Part shown: positions 27,174 through 36,728 of the stretch, piece after piece
Numbering within the stretch: position 1 is the stretch's first letter
Layout of the letters: every line of letters starts with the position of its first letter
Source of the DNA: Arenibacter latericius DSM 15913
Lineage (GTDB): Bacteria; Bacteroidota; Bacteroidia; Flavobacteriales; Flavobacteriaceae
Length of the DNA stretch: 60,906 nt
Assembly: GCF_000424985.1 (NCBI RefSeq)
Contig: NZ_AUKX01000036.1
Span: forward strand, 1-60,906
Direction: 5' to 3'
Notes under the pieces: generated by a model
Told to the model about the DNA's origin: nothing
What the model saw: only the letters and a program-made list of their open reading frames with translations
Database searches by the model: none
Position numbers and translations under genes: made by a program

Positions 27174-28061
27174 CTATAAGGATTCTAATGATAAATGAAA
27201 CAGTAATGTTGGTTTATCATAAACACTGGGTTCTGTGTGTATTCCTAAAGCCACATTCATTGTGGTCTCGGTAATTTCCTTAAGGATTACCAATACCTTA
27301 CTATCCTTGAAGCCTAAATACTCCCCCAGAATAAGCTGCGTTTTGTTGGTGAAATTCACGGGTCCCGCTGCACCATCAACAGTAAAGTCACCTTTCATAA
27401 TTTCCCAAGTAGCATCTGTGGCTGGTGTATAGAGGGCGTGTGCCAAAGGCACATTATTAACATCATAAGAAATGCCCGTTATTTGCTCAGCATGAAAAAT
27501 ACTAGCATATACGAGTCCCATTAAACTCTGTCCGTCTACGTTATCTACTACATACCTGCCATCATGATAAAAGGTAAAGGTGTCCTCATAGGAGGCGCCT
27601 AATCCCACAAGATCTAATAGATTCTCTTGAGAGGGAAGTAAAAGTCCCAATTCATTATCCACCATTCCTGCTCCTTCTTTTCCAGAGGTATATGCCTTTT
27701 TTAATCGCCAGGACTTGCCTTCTGTTCTCGCTTGTCCACCGGTCAATAATATTTCGGTTGATGGAAGAATGGTAACCTCTTTGGTTTCAGAAAAGCTTCC
27801 ATTCTCGCCCGTTACGGTAAGTACTACCTTAAAAGTCCCTATATCAGAATAGGCATAAACAGGGTCTTCTTCGGTACTAGTTGTTCCATCCCCAAAGTCC
27901 CAGTGAATAGTTTGGGCGTTCTCTACAGTTCCGTTAAAAGTAACTTGGGTACCTTCTACCATAAATTGAAAATCTGCCAAAGGAGCTGCAGGGGAATCGT
28001 CGCTGCAACTAATTAGGAAGAAGGGAAGCACAGCTAGACTAATTAATTTGATGAGTTTCAT
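27174..28061 (-). CDS. PKD-domain lipoprotein in SusCD operon
   Basis: A 295-aa surface or periplasmic lipoprotein with signal MKLIKLISLAVLPFFLISC (lipobox Cys19). A PKD domain occupies about 30-105, with the typical IHWDFGDGTTSTEEDPVYAY and YSDIGTFKVVLTV. The rest (about 110-295) is an uncharacterised beta-rich domain with the tail LLFHLSLESL. It follows SusD by 72 bp and is the last gene before a terminator. In SusCD operons such proteins usually sit in the SusE/F position as surface-exposed ligand binders, which is the likely role. The ligand is unknown. Confidence 0.85.
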   Translation of the reverse strand: MKLIKLISLAVLPFFLISCSDDSPAAPLADFQFMVEGTQVTFNGTVENAQTIHWDFGDGTTSTEEDPVYAYSDIGTFKVVLTVTGENGSFSETKEVTILPSTEILLTGGQARTEGKSWRLKKAYTSGKEGAGMVDNELGLLLPSQENLLDLVGLGASYEDTFTFYHDGRYVVDNVDGQSLMGLVYASIFHAEQITGISYDVNNVPLAHALYTPATDATWEIMKGDFTVDGAAGPVNFTNKTQLILGEYLGFKDSKVLVILKEITETTMNVALGIHTEPSVYDKPTLLFHLSLESL

Positions 28062-28133
28062 ATATTTATATCTTTTATTAATTAAGGTTTTATGAACCTT
28101 ATAGCATTTTTTATCCGATTACCTAGTAGGTGT

Positions 28134-29606
28134 TTAATTTTTATCCCACCATACGGGCACACTAATCTTATTACCGCCCTGCCGTTCTATGGCCTGCGTT
28201 ACATTGTTATTATTAGAACTTAGTTCAAAAGAGGAATATAAAAATCGCTTGGGCATAATACCATTGGTAACACCCCTGCTTGATTTAGGATCTGTTCTTT
28301 CTTCAATAACAGGAAATCCAGTGCGACGTATGTAGCTCCAAGATTCATAGAAGTTAGGGGTAAGTGCAAGCCACATTTGAACTCCTATTTGTTCTTCATC
28401 ATTGCTACCAGAAAGGGTAGCGGTAGGGGAGGATAAAAAGGTAGTTATATCTGTATTTTCTATATCCCACTGCATCAAAGAGGTCTCTATACCTTTTCTA
28501 TAGAGGGTATTGGCCGTCACAGGATCATTATCATAAACTAGCGCTGCTTCGGCACGTAAGAGCCATACTTCCGCAGCGTTCATTAGGTATAGTTCACTGT
28601 CCCTAGAGGATAGGGCTATGCCCATATCTGATTTGGCAGAGAAATTAGAGTTTCCAAAGGCCACATCACCAAGACCATTAATCATACCTGAATAATTACC
28701 TTGTTGATCCTTACTGACATAAACTGCTAATCTAGGATCATCTGTTCCTTGTAGTTGATCTATAAGTTTAGTAGACATTTTTATAGATGGGTATCCGGTA
28801 CGGTTCCCAAACCACGCATTACCATTACCTTCTGTTTCAATCATGGTAGCGTTATGGCTGTTGTCTTCCATTAAAGGATTTGCTAAACATTCATTCACCG
28901 TTTGCAAAGATAGGCTATTGTCTGCATCCCTTAAACGCATGGCTAATCGCAATCTTACGCTATTGGCAAAGCGTGTCCACTTTTCAAGATCGTTATTGAA
29001 AATTGGATCCGAATTAGGATATCCCAGAGCAGGATCTGCATCCTTAAGCACATTAACACTAGCTCCCAAACGCTTAATCATATCTTGGTAAATAAACTCC
29101 TGAGTATCGTATTTGGGCTGTAAAATACCTTCTGTCTTTCCTTTTCCACCTTCGGTATAGGGTATATCTCCAAAGGCATCTGTGAGTCGGGCATACCCTA
29201 AAACGGCTATAACTTGGGCCATAGCATATCTTACTTCGTTTTCGGTTTCTGCAGCAGAGGTAATCTCTAATACTTCTTCAATATGTCTAATAGTGCCTCC
29301 GTACATCCCGGTAAACATATCGTTGTAGTTTTCATCAAATCCATCTCCGTACTGATCTGGTGGTCTGGCCGTACTTCCAGCTACAAAGTAATGAGCGTAT
29401 TGACCGGCAAAACGGGATACAGATTGATCGGTGGTGCCTTGAAAAAGACTTCTGACCGCTTTGGTAAATAAGGCCGCATCGTCTATTTGTGTAACAGCAT
29501 TGGGATTGTCTCTAAGGTCGTCTAAGTGTTTTTCACATGAAAAGAAACTCAATCCTATGACTATGACAACAGCTGTTTTTATTATGGTGGTTTGTATGTT
29601 TTTCAT
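28134..29606 (-). CDS. SusD/RagB-family outer-membrane lipoprotein
   Basis: A 490-aa lipoprotein whose signal ends in the lipobox FFSC (Cys24). The mature start [15 protein letters not shown] is typical of the SusD-like_2 group. Helical TPR-like segments such as [16 protein letters not shown] and the later [16 protein letters not shown] (a SusD hallmark region) are visible, and the C terminus [11 protein letters not shown] matches family ends. SusD lids close over the SusC channel and bind ligand at the surface. It is separated from SusC by only 9 bp. No glycoside hydrolase, sulfatase or lyase is encoded nearby, so the ligand may be a peptide, metal chelate or small molecule rather than a polysaccharide. 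Confidence 0.93.
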   Translation of the reverse strand: MKNIQTTIIKTAVVIVIGLSFFSCEKHLDDLRDNPNAVTQIDDAALFTKAVRSLFQGTTDQSVSRFAGQYAHYFVAGSTARPPDQYGDGFDENYNDMFTGMYGGTIRHIEEVLEITSAAETENEVRYAMAQVIAVLGYARLTDAFGDIPYTEGGKGKTEGILQPKYDTQEFIYQDMIKRLGASVNVLKDADPALGYPNSDPIFNNDLEKWTRFANSVRLRLAMRLRDADNSLSLQTVNECLANPLMEDNSHNATMIETEGNGNAWFGNRTGYPSIKMSTKLIDQLQGTDDPRLAVYVSKDQQGNYSGMINGLGDVAFGNSNFSAKSDMGIALSSRDSELYLMNAAEVWLLRAEAALVYDNDPVTANTLYRKGIETSLMQWDIENTDITTFLSSPTATLSGSNDEEQIGVQMWLALTPNFYESWSYIRRTGFPVIEERTDPKSSRGVTNGIMPKRFLYSSFELSSNNNNVTQAIERQGGNKISVPVWWDKN

Positions 29607-29615
29607 AACTGGGGA

Positions 29616-32600
29616 TTAAAAGTTGATTTTTAGGTTAAGACCATAGCTTCTGGTTGAAGGCAGCGAGGAGTGTTCAAATGCTGTGCCTGCGGGACCACTG
29701 CTATAACTGGCTTCTGGATCTATATCTCCTGCAGCATTATAGAAAAAGAAGAGGTTTCTACCTATGGCTGATAAGCTGGCAGATTGAATAAAAGTATTGT
29801 GCAACATGGAACTGGGGAAATCAAAGGTCAGTGCCACTTCCCTTAGCTTAACATTGCTAGCATCTAATATTTGATCTGTGGCAATTTCGTTGGTAAAAAC
29901 ATCCGAAAATTGTTTTAACATAGCATTTGCAGGCGTGGTATTGTCAAAGCCGGTATTTTCATTAATACCTTCCTCAATAATTCCAGTTTCCCTTCCATGT
30001 AAACTGCGCTTATCAGTACCGAAAAACATTCTATAGGCACGACCGTAGGAATAAAACTCCCCTCCTTGTTGAATACTAATTAGAGTACTTAAGGATAGGT
30101 TTTTATATCTGATGTTGGAGGTGATGCCCCCAAACCAATCTGGATTTATATTTCCTAGCTTTACACGGTCACCTCTTTGGGCATATCCATCATTGGTAAT
30201 TAATTTTCGTCCAAAATTATCCCTTAAGAAATCGTTCCCATAAAGGCTACCAAATTCTTCCCCAGGTCTGGCCTCAACAGAAACGTTCCAAAGGGTATTT
30301 AGGGTGATTCCTTCCAAACCTTCATTTAAGGCCACCACCTTGGAATTACTCTTGGTGAAATTGAATCCAAGGTTCCATTCAAAATTGTCGGAAGTAAACG
30401 GAATAGCATTAAATTGAAGTTCGTATCCTTTGTTCTCAATACTTCCCGCATTAATTACTTTGCTAGAATAAGCAGTGGAACCTGATAAGGGGACTGCCAT
30501 AATCTGATCTGTAGTCTCGGTTTCGTAATACGTAAAATCTAGTTGTAGTCTATTGTCAAAGAATCCAAGTTCTGTACCTACTTCCCAGGATTTTGAAGTT
30601 TCTGGTCTAAGGTCAAACGACGGGAGACTGTTGGGAATGGATCCAACGGTATAGGGAAGCGTTACGGTCTGGTCTACGTTATATACGGCTTGTGTACGAT
30701 ATGGGCTAGTGTCGTTACCTACCTTGGCATATGAGCCTCTAATCTTACCCAAACTTAGAATATTGTCATTTATCCCCAATAGTTTAGGAAATAGAAAACT
30801 CATATTTTCCGAATGGTACCAATAGGAATTGTTTTCTTTGGGTAGGGTAGAAGAATTGTCGTTTCTTAAGGTAACATCAAAATATAAAAATCCGCCATAA
30901 CTAATCTGGCCCAATCCGTAATAGGAATAGATTCCTTTTTCTGAAATTCCTTCTGAGCTAAATGAATTTTTGTAGTTACTGATTTGATAAAAATGGGGCA
31001 CCTTACTATCGTTACCAGAAATATTATTATAGCTACTATATTCATTTCTATAGCTGGCACCCAAACTAGTGGTTATTTTAAATGCAGCTATATCTGTAGT
31101 ATAAGTTGCTAAGATATCCGAATTCCAGATATTGCTCTTACCACTATTGTGCGAATAACTTCCTAGGCCGTTGCTAATAGCCTGGGCTCCTCTTGCTCCA
31201 TGGGACACATAGTCATAAACAGTATAGTCCATTCCGGTTTTTCCGGTAAGATTAAAATGATCACTAATTTCCCAATTGGCAGAAATAAAACCTTGAAAAC
31301 GGTCTTTTTCATCCAAATTTTGGACATACCTATTAGACCAATAAGGATTGTTAAACGTATTGTCTAGATTCCATTTAATTTCTTCTCCGATAGGATTTAC
31401 GATATTATTTTTCACATCAGATAGATGTATATCTCTTGGCATTAAGGAGAGCTGTAATGCGGTATTGGCACTGCCTTCCGCTAATTCTGGCCTATTTTTC
31501 ACTTTAGAGGTGATATAGGTCATCTTACCATCTATACTAAACTTATCGGTTAATTTAGATGATCCCCTAAGGTTTAATGTTTGTTTGGATATGGTATTAT
31601 TGCTAATTATTCCTTGTCCGTCTTCATCGGTTATGGAAACTCTAAAAGATCCATTTTCATTCACCCCATCAAAAGAAACAGAGTTAGAGAGGGAATAACC
31701 CGTATTATAAAACTCTTTGTATGGATTACCATTGGGGTTTGGAGAATATACACCCGGACGCCCCAACCAATCAGTGTAGGCTTGACCTTCCATTTTTGGA
31801 CCCCAACTCCAAGAAAAGGGATAGTCCAAAATAGGTCTTCCGTTTCCTGCCATGGGAGCAAAATCACCAAAGGCACCAGTTCCATATTCGTTTTGTAAAT
31901 CTGGAGTTAGGGCAATATCGGTAAAGGTAAAGGTGGAATTAAAGGATATACCAACTCCCTTTTTTCTAATACCAGATTTAGTAGTAATAAGAATAACCCC
32001 GTTCATACCTAAAGATCCATAGGCTGCAGCCGCACCAGCTCCCTTAAGGACACTGATGGAGGCTACGTCGTCTGGGTTGATATCAGACAGCGCATCCCCA
32101 CGATCTACTCCTCCCCATGATGAACCACCGCTACCTCCATTACTGATGGGAATTCCGTCTACCACTACCAATGGTCGGTTAGAACCGTTTATAGTGGTAA
32201 TTCCCCTAAGTAAAACCCGACTAGATCCGTCTACCCCGGTATTGGATTGGGTGATTTGTAGGCCGGATACTTTTCCAGAAAGCGAGTTCATAACATTATT
32301 TTCCCGAGCCACATTAACTTCTTCGGCTGAAACCTGTGAAATGGAATAACCCAAAGATTCCTTATCTCTCTGAATGTTTAGGGCGGTAATAACCACTTCA
32401 TCCATTTGCTGGGCGTTGATTTCCAAAGAAACGTTGATAGTATTCTGGTTACCTACTACAATTTCTTGGGTGGTATACCCTAGATAAGAAAACACTAATA
32501 CGGCATTTTCATCCAGATTATTAAGTTCATAGTTTCCATCGAAATCAGAAGTAGTTCCCTTACTGCTTCCTTTCACTAATATGGACACTCCCAAGAGGGG

Positions 32601-32702
32601 GACATTGGTCTCTTTCTCTAGTACCTGGCCCGATATAGAACGTTGCGCTGATGCAGATAGGGAAAACCCTATTGCGATCAGTAAAAAGAATAGTTTGTTC
32701 AT
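29616..32702 (-). CDS. SusC/RagA-family TonB-linked outer-membrane transporter
   Basis: A 1028-aa TonB-dependent receptor with signal peptide (cut after SASAQ near 19). A carboxypeptidase-regulatory-like domain (about 20-105) is followed by a plug (about 115-235) with the SusC signature MNSLSGKVSGLQI and PLVVVDGIPI. A 22-strand barrel follows to the end (LKINF). It imports a ligand captured by the adjacent SusD, powered by TonB. It sits third in the operon after two c-type cytochrome proteins, an unusual setting that hints at a redox-sensitive or metal-containing ligand. The ATG start is unambiguous. Confidence 0.95.
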   Translation of the reverse strand: MNKLFFLLIAIGFSLSASAQRSISGQVLEKETNVPLLGVSILVKGSSKGTTSDFDGNYELNNLDENAVLVFSYLGYTTQEIVVGNQNTINVSLEINAQQMDEVVITALNIQRDKESLGYSISQVSAEEVNVARENNVMNSLSGKVSGLQITQSNTGVDGSSRVLLRGITTINGSNRPLVVVDGIPISNGGSGGSSWGGVDRGDALSDINPDDVASISVLKGAGAAAAYGSLGMNGVILITTKSGIRKKGVGISFNSTFTFTDIALTPDLQNEYGTGAFGDFAPMAGNGRPILDYPFSWSWGPKMEGQAYTDWLGRPGVYSPNPNGNPYKEFYNTGYSLSNSVSFDGVNENGSFRVSITDEDGQGIISNNTISKQTLNLRGSSKLTDKFSIDGKMTYITSKVKNRPELAEGSANTALQLSLMPRDIHLSDVKNNIVNPIGEEIKWNLDNTFNNPYWSNRYVQNLDEKDRFQGFISANWEISDHFNLTGKTGMDYTVYDYVSHGARGAQAISNGLGSYSHNSGKSNIWNSDILATYTTDIAAFKITTSLGASYRNEYSSYNNISGNDSKVPHFYQISNYKNSFSSEGISEKGIYSYYGLGQISYGGFLYFDVTLRNDNSSTLPKENNSYWYHSENMSFLFPKLLGINDNILSLGKIRGSYAKVGNDTSPYRTQAVYNVDQTVTLPYTVGSIPNSLPSFDLRPETSKSWEVGTELGFFDNRLQLDFTYYETETTDQIMAVPLSGSTAYSSKVINAGSIENKGYELQFNAIPFTSDNFEWNLGFNFTKSNSKVVALNEGLEGITLNTLWNVSVEARPGEEFGSLYGNDFLRDNFGRKLITNDGYAQRGDRVKLGNINPDWFGGITSNIRYKNLSLSTLISIQQGGEFYSYGRAYRMFFGTDKRSLHGRETGIIEEGINENTGFDNTTPANAMLKQFSDVFTNEIATDQILDASNVKLREVALTFDFPSSMLHNTFIQSASLSAIGRNLFFFYNAAGDIDPEASYSSGPAGTAFEHSSLPSTRSYGLNLKINF

Positions 32703-32779
32703 ATAATTTAAAGTTTGGTTGTTTAGTTAGTTTTTTTTCCCTCGGGAAATGGTTTATTTCGCAGGTGGTTTATTCCTGA

Positions 32780-34288
32780 TTATTCTTTCATGGCCAAAAT
32801 ATATTCTGCCACGGCCATTTTAGCTTCGTCGGACAGGTAATCTTGAGGAGGCATTTCTGGATAATCTTTTCTTAAGTTTTTCGGTTTAGTGATATAGTCT
32901 ACAATACCCTGAGGATTATTGGCGTGAATGGCTTGTATAATTTGGGTAGGCGGACCTATTAGTCGCTCTTCCCATGCATGGCAGCCTGCACATACCCCGT
33001 AGTAGGTAAGTTGACCTATTTCTTCTTTGGAAGCCGTCCTTGGAGCTACTGGAGCGTCCAATAAAAAGGTGGTTACGTCTTTGGTATCGGTTATTTGTGC
33101 CGGACCAAAATCATCCAATCCGAAAGTGCGATATCTATTCTTGTCCCTTATTGTACTGCCAACTCCGCCGCCCATAGCAAGTATATCTGGTCCTTTGGTG
33201 GATAATTGGGTGAGCATTAAGGCCTTTATCTCCCCAGTAGGATTGTTACCATTGTTATGCATAAAATTATCTAGGATAACAATTCGATCTGGATTGGGTT
33301 CGGAATTTCTATCATTGGAGGTGCTGCCACCGGTGGCGAGGTCTACAATGGTAATTCCTGCATTATCATTTCCAGATATAATATTATTTTCTATAATAAC
33401 ATCGTCGGCAGCCATAACTAGAATACCGGTACCAGGGGGAATCCCAGCTACAATAGAACCTGGGGCACCAAAATTAGGATGGTTGTTATTTACAATAAAG
33501 TTGTTTCGGATTATGATATCATATGCAGTTTTAATGGGTAGTCCAGGAGTAATAAATGCTAAGATACCGCCAGTATTATTGTGAGCGTAATTATTTTCCA
33601 CCAACGCATGTCTAGAGTTTTCAATTTCTATTCCTGCTACACTGTTAAAGACCTCATTGTGGAGTACATCTATATTATCACACATTCCTACATAAATAGC
33701 AGCATCTTCAATACCACTGAGCACATTGTGTTCAACTAACCCATTTTTACCATATTGAGGGAAAATTCCATATACTCCGGCATCCATTATCCAATTGTTC
33801 CTTAGGACAAAATTATTTCCAGCCTGACCCATAATGCCATTGCCTTTATAATTCATGATCTTAAAGTTTTCTATATGAATGCTATTTCCTGAGTATAAGA
33901 ATGCATCATTTAGTTCTTTTTTTCCATCTAAGGTGGGCCATTCTCCTTTAATAATAATTCCCTGTACACTGATGTTGTCTTTGTCTATATAGACCGTTTC
34001 ATAATACGTGCCTGGGAAAACTTGAATTAAGTCTCCGGGGTTTGCTGCCTCTACGGCTTTTTGGATGGATTCCCCTTTTTTAACCTGAATGATTTCACCA
34101 GTAAACTCTTCACTCATCGTTGTCCGTGTGCTATCCTTGGTGAGTCCTACATTTCTGTATTTCATGGTGGTTGGCATAGGAACCGTTTCAGAGGGGCTAC
34201 TGGTAAAAAATGTTTTCCCGATAAAAACGCCAATCGCCAGCGTTAGGATCAAACCGATTATTTTTAAAAATCCAGATTTTTTTTTCAT
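32780..34288 (-). CDS. Right-handed beta-helix protein fused to cytochrome c
   Basis: A 502-aa exported protein. The N-terminal helix (about 8-28) is a signal or anchor. Residues about 65-390 form a right-handed parallel beta-helix of NosD/pectate-lyase-like repeats (for example NNWIMDAGVYGI, NVLSGIEDAAI, NNIISGNDNAGI). The C-terminal 75 residues are a class I cytochrome c with C433-A-G-C436-H437 and a probable Met axial ligand in YPEMPPQDY. Beta-helices bind polymers or, as in NosD, help metallocentre assembly. A haem domain on one implies electron transfer to or from the bound partner. It lies 13 bp after the di-haem peroxidase gene and upstream of SusC. Confidence 0.85.
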   Translation of the reverse strand: MKKKSGFLKIIGLILTLAIGVFIGKTFFTSSPSETVPMPTTMKYRNVGLTKDSTRTTMSEEFTGEIIQVKKGESIQKAVEAANPGDLIQVFPGTYYETVYIDKDNISVQGIIIKGEWPTLDGKKELNDAFLYSGNSIHIENFKIMNYKGNGIMGQAGNNFVLRNNWIMDAGVYGIFPQYGKNGLVEHNVLSGIEDAAIYVGMCDNIDVLHNEVFNSVAGIEIENSRHALVENNYAHNNTGGILAFITPGLPIKTAYDIIIRNNFIVNNNHPNFGAPGSIVAGIPPGTGILVMAADDVIIENNIISGNDNAGITIVDLATGGSTSNDRNSEPNPDRIVILDNFMHNNGNNPTGEIKALMLTQLSTKGPDILAMGGGVGSTIRDKNRYRTFGLDDFGPAQITDTKDVTTFLLDAPVAPRTASKEEIGQLTYYGVCAGCHAWEERLIGPPTQIIQAIHANNPQGIVDYITKPKNLRKDYPEMPPQDYLSDEAKMAVAEYILAMKE

Positions 34289-34301
34289 TTCTTTATTTTG
34301 G

Positions 34302-35498
34302 TTATTGGTTAATCATTGTGGTTAGACCAGAAGGTACTACTTCAGGTATTTTTGGCATAAAAGATTCATCTGTCAAGGTTTTTAGAAAATCAACCAACCT
34401 ATCTAGTTCATAGTCGGTTAAATTGGGCTCCCAAATATGCCAATGCAGAATTAAATCCTCATCTTCGGGGACTGCATGTCCGCGACCATCCGTATAGAAT
34501 TGTACTGTTTCTCTAAGGGTCGGAAACATTCCCGAATGCATATATGGCGCTGTTTTTTCAATATTTCTTAAGCTAGGTACTTTAAATCCGCCTCTTAGTG
34601 TTTTGTCTTTAAATGGAACTTCGGCTCCTGGGTCAAAAGGGAGTCCATCGGGTTCGGGAGCACCTAATACCGCTATTTGCTGATTGGTAAATAGGGGCGG
34701 GGTATGGCACTCGGCACATCTAGCTACAAAAGATCGGAATATATTTAATCCTTCTATTTCCTTTTGATTCAGCGCTTTATGGTATCCATGTGCATATTGG
34801 TCGTACTTGCTGTTTAGGGAAACTAAGGAGGATTGAAAAGCAACAATAGAGCGGTAGATTTCATCTAAAGTAATAGAATCATTTTTGCTTCTATTTGGAA
34901 AAGCCTCGGCAAATAAGAACCTGTAATTATCAATGGAATTCATTGTTTGTATTAGATTTTCCGGAGTATTTGCCATTTCATCATCAGCAAATAGTGGACC
35001 TTTCATTTGCTCTTCCAAAGTACTTGCTCTCCCATCCCAAAAGAAACTCTTTAAATAGGCTACATTCCATAGGGTAGGAGCTGCCCTATCTAGAATTTGA
35101 TTATTCATTCCTCTACTTCTAGGTAGGCCATCGCTAAAGCCTTTATTGGGATCGTGACAAGTGGCACAAGAGATGGTGCCGTTCCCCGAAAGAGCAGGAT
35201 CAAAGAACAAATACCTCCCTAAATCTATCTCTTGTGGGGAAAAACCGTCCCTAACTTCTGGCAAGGCAGTTTTTAATCCACCTACACCAGGGTCATTATC
35301 AGTGGTGTATAGTTTGTACAAGTTTTGGGAAATACACTCGTTCCGCTCATTTAATTTAAATCCTGGCGGACAAGTACTGCTTAATTGCGGAACATCATAA
35401 TATGTAGGAGGTTGTGTCCCTGAATTTTTAACTAGGGCATAGCCTCCAATAAATAGGCTGATAATTACCGCCATAAATAGAATGCTGTTTTTACTCAC
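34302..35498 (-). CDS. MauG/cytochrome c peroxidase-like di-haem protein
   Basis: A 398-aa periplasmic protein with an N-terminal hydrophobic anchor or signal (about 5-24). Two haem-binding motifs are C111-A-T-C114-H115 and C261-A-E-C264-H265, at the spacing of bacterial di-haem peroxidases. FKVPSLRNIEKTAPYMHSGMF is the conserved segment of CCP/MauG proteins. CCPs reduce hydrogen peroxide, and MauG-like members oxidise proteins or cofactors. Its operon with a second cytochrome and SusCD favours a biosynthetic or ligand-modifying role over simple detoxification, though this is inference. The start is GTG at 35498, because the alternative ATG at 35474 removes the positive charge before the helix. 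Confidence 0.9.
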   Translation of the reverse strand: MSKNSILFMAVIISLFIGGYALVKNSGTQPPTYYDVPQLSSTCPPGFKLNERNECISQNLYKLYTTDNDPGVGGLKTALPEVRDGFSPQEIDLGRYLFFDPALSGNGTISCATCHDPNKGFSDGLPRSRGMNNQILDRAAPTLWNVAYLKSFFWDGRASTLEEQMKGPLFADDEMANTPENLIQTMNSIDNYRFLFAEAFPNRSKNDSITLDEIYRSIVAFQSSLVSLNSKYDQYAHGYHKALNQKEIEGLNIFRSFVARCAECHTPPLFTNQQIAVLGAPEPDGLPFDPGAEVPFKDKTLRGGFKVPSLRNIEKTAPYMHSGMFPTLRETVQFYTDGRGHAVPEDEDLILHWHIWEPNLTDYELDRLVDFLKTLTDESFMPKIPEVVPSGLTTMINQ

Positions 35499-35592
35499 AC
35501 TACTTAGAATTAATTTGTGGTTTACAACCTTTTTATAACCTATTCTGTTTTAGTTCTACAGAGCCTTCTTTAACATCTTGATATTTTTCACG

Positions 35593-35736
35593 ATGAAATC
35601 TGACTTAAAACAGAATATGTTTTTGCTGGTTGTGTTTACCACCAAATTAATGGAGTTTGCTTTCAGCCTATCATATCTTGACGGATTTGTGATAGAAAAC
35701 CCCTATTTGGGATTAATGGGACCTTCCTTGCTCTAA
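35593..35736 (+). CDS. Possible small ORF antisense to the CCP leader (doubtful)
   Basis: A 47-codon ATG-to-TAA frame encodes a hydrophobic peptide (MKSDLKQNMFLLVVF start). It lies in the spacer before the CCP gene and overlaps the 3' end of the LytTR gene on the other strand. No promoter or homologue is known to me. It may be chance. Confidence 0.18.
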   Translation: MKSDLKQNMFLLVVFTTKLMEFAFSLSYLDGFVIENPYLGLMGPSLL

Positions 35737-36561
35737 GGATTCCTCAAATACTTCCTTGTATCCTGATGATACTGGGATAACTTCATCAGGGATATTTTGT
35801 ATGCGTAGCGCATAACCCTTTTTGGTCTTTTTTAGAGAGGAAATATGGATGGTATTTATCATATAAGAACGGTGGATACGGATTACATTAGGGTCATTTA
35901 TCTTCCCCTCTAATTCCTTAAAGCTCATTCTTACTAATTCCCTTGTGAGCTTTTCCCCAGTTAGGTAAAATAGCTCCAAATAATTACCTGCAGATTTAAT
36001 GTATAGTAGCTTTGGATACTTTATAGCTAGTAGAACCTTGTTATTTTCCCCATTGATTACCAATAAATCATTCCCTTTATCGTCATTGGTTGCTACTGTA
36101 TTAGGAGGCAGCTGTTTATAGGATGATAGTTTCAATTGTATTTGGGTATACCACAAAAATAGCGTGTAAGGCACAACCACTACTAGCACAATTTGCTTTA
36201 CAGTTATTAAATACTCAACAATTTGTTCTTGAAAGCTATTTATTGGCGGACTATATACTAATTCGAATACCGCTGCAATAAGGAGCATTTCCATAAGCCC
36301 CCATAGCATTAAACTGTAAACTTTGAATCTTTTGATCTTAAATAGAGGACGGAGAATAAATTGGGAAACTAGGAATACACCTAACCCCAATAAGACAAAT
36401 TCTAAATAATAGGTCTTTCCCCATTCATTGATATCGTATGGGTCATATATTTTGATAAAAATATAGGAATATAAACAGATAAAGCCAATTAAAATAAGCT
36501 TGTTCTTGGTTTTATCTAAATAGGGAATTTCTTGGTTTATAAGTTTGGTTATGCGTTTCAT
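35713..36561 (-). CDS. Membrane-bound LytTR-type transcriptional regulator
   Basis: A 282-aa protein starting MKRITKLINQE at the ATG at 36559-36561. A TTG 11 codons upstream also opens the frame but adds an unlikely leader. Four hydrophobic helices cover about residues 20-148, followed by a LytTR DNA-binding domain at about 180-280 (YIKSAGNYLELFY, NDPNVIRIHRSYMINTIHISSL). No receiver or kinase domain is present, so it probably senses a membrane signal and binds DNA directly. It is 214 bp upstream of the CCP gene on the same strand and is the obvious candidate regulator of the CCP-SusCD operon. Confidence 0.85.
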   Translation of the reverse strand: MKRITKLINQEIPYLDKTKNKLILIGFICLYSYIFIKIYDPYDINEWGKTYYLEFVLLGLGVFLVSQFILRPLFKIKRFKVYSLMLWGLMEMLLIAAVFELVYSPPINSFQEQIVEYLITVKQIVLVVVVPYTLFLWYTQIQLKLSSYKQLPPNTVATNDDKGNDLLVINGENNKVLLAIKYPKLLYIKSAGNYLELFYLTGEKLTRELVRMSFKELEGKINDPNVIRIHRSYMINTIHISSLKKTKKGYALRIQNIPDEVIPVSSGYKEVFEESLEQGRSH

Positions 36562-36728
36562 TTTGATTGGGGTTGTGCCAATAGGTAGGAGCAATCATCA
36601 TTTTTTCTACCTAATGGACTTCTTACATTTTTCACCCCTCCAATCTAGTAAAAATACTTTTGATTAAGGCGCTAGAATTCGAATTTTCCCGACTTAAATT
36701 AAGTCAATGTCTGAAAGAAATATAGTAG

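Noticed and set aside
27174-32702. Polysaccharide utilisation locus
   Set aside because: SusC, SusD and a PKD lipoprotein are present, but there is no glycoside hydrolase, lyase, sulfatase or esterase, so a glycan substrate is not supported.
32736-32749. Possible terminator TTTCCC/GGGAAA upstream of SusC
   Set aside because: The T-run lies on the wrong side for the minus-strand operon, so it cannot be an intrinsic terminator there.
33027-33584. 185-codon plus-strand frame opposite the beta-helix gene
   Set aside because: It is an antisense shadow of a long, domain-supported gene with no signal or motif of its own.
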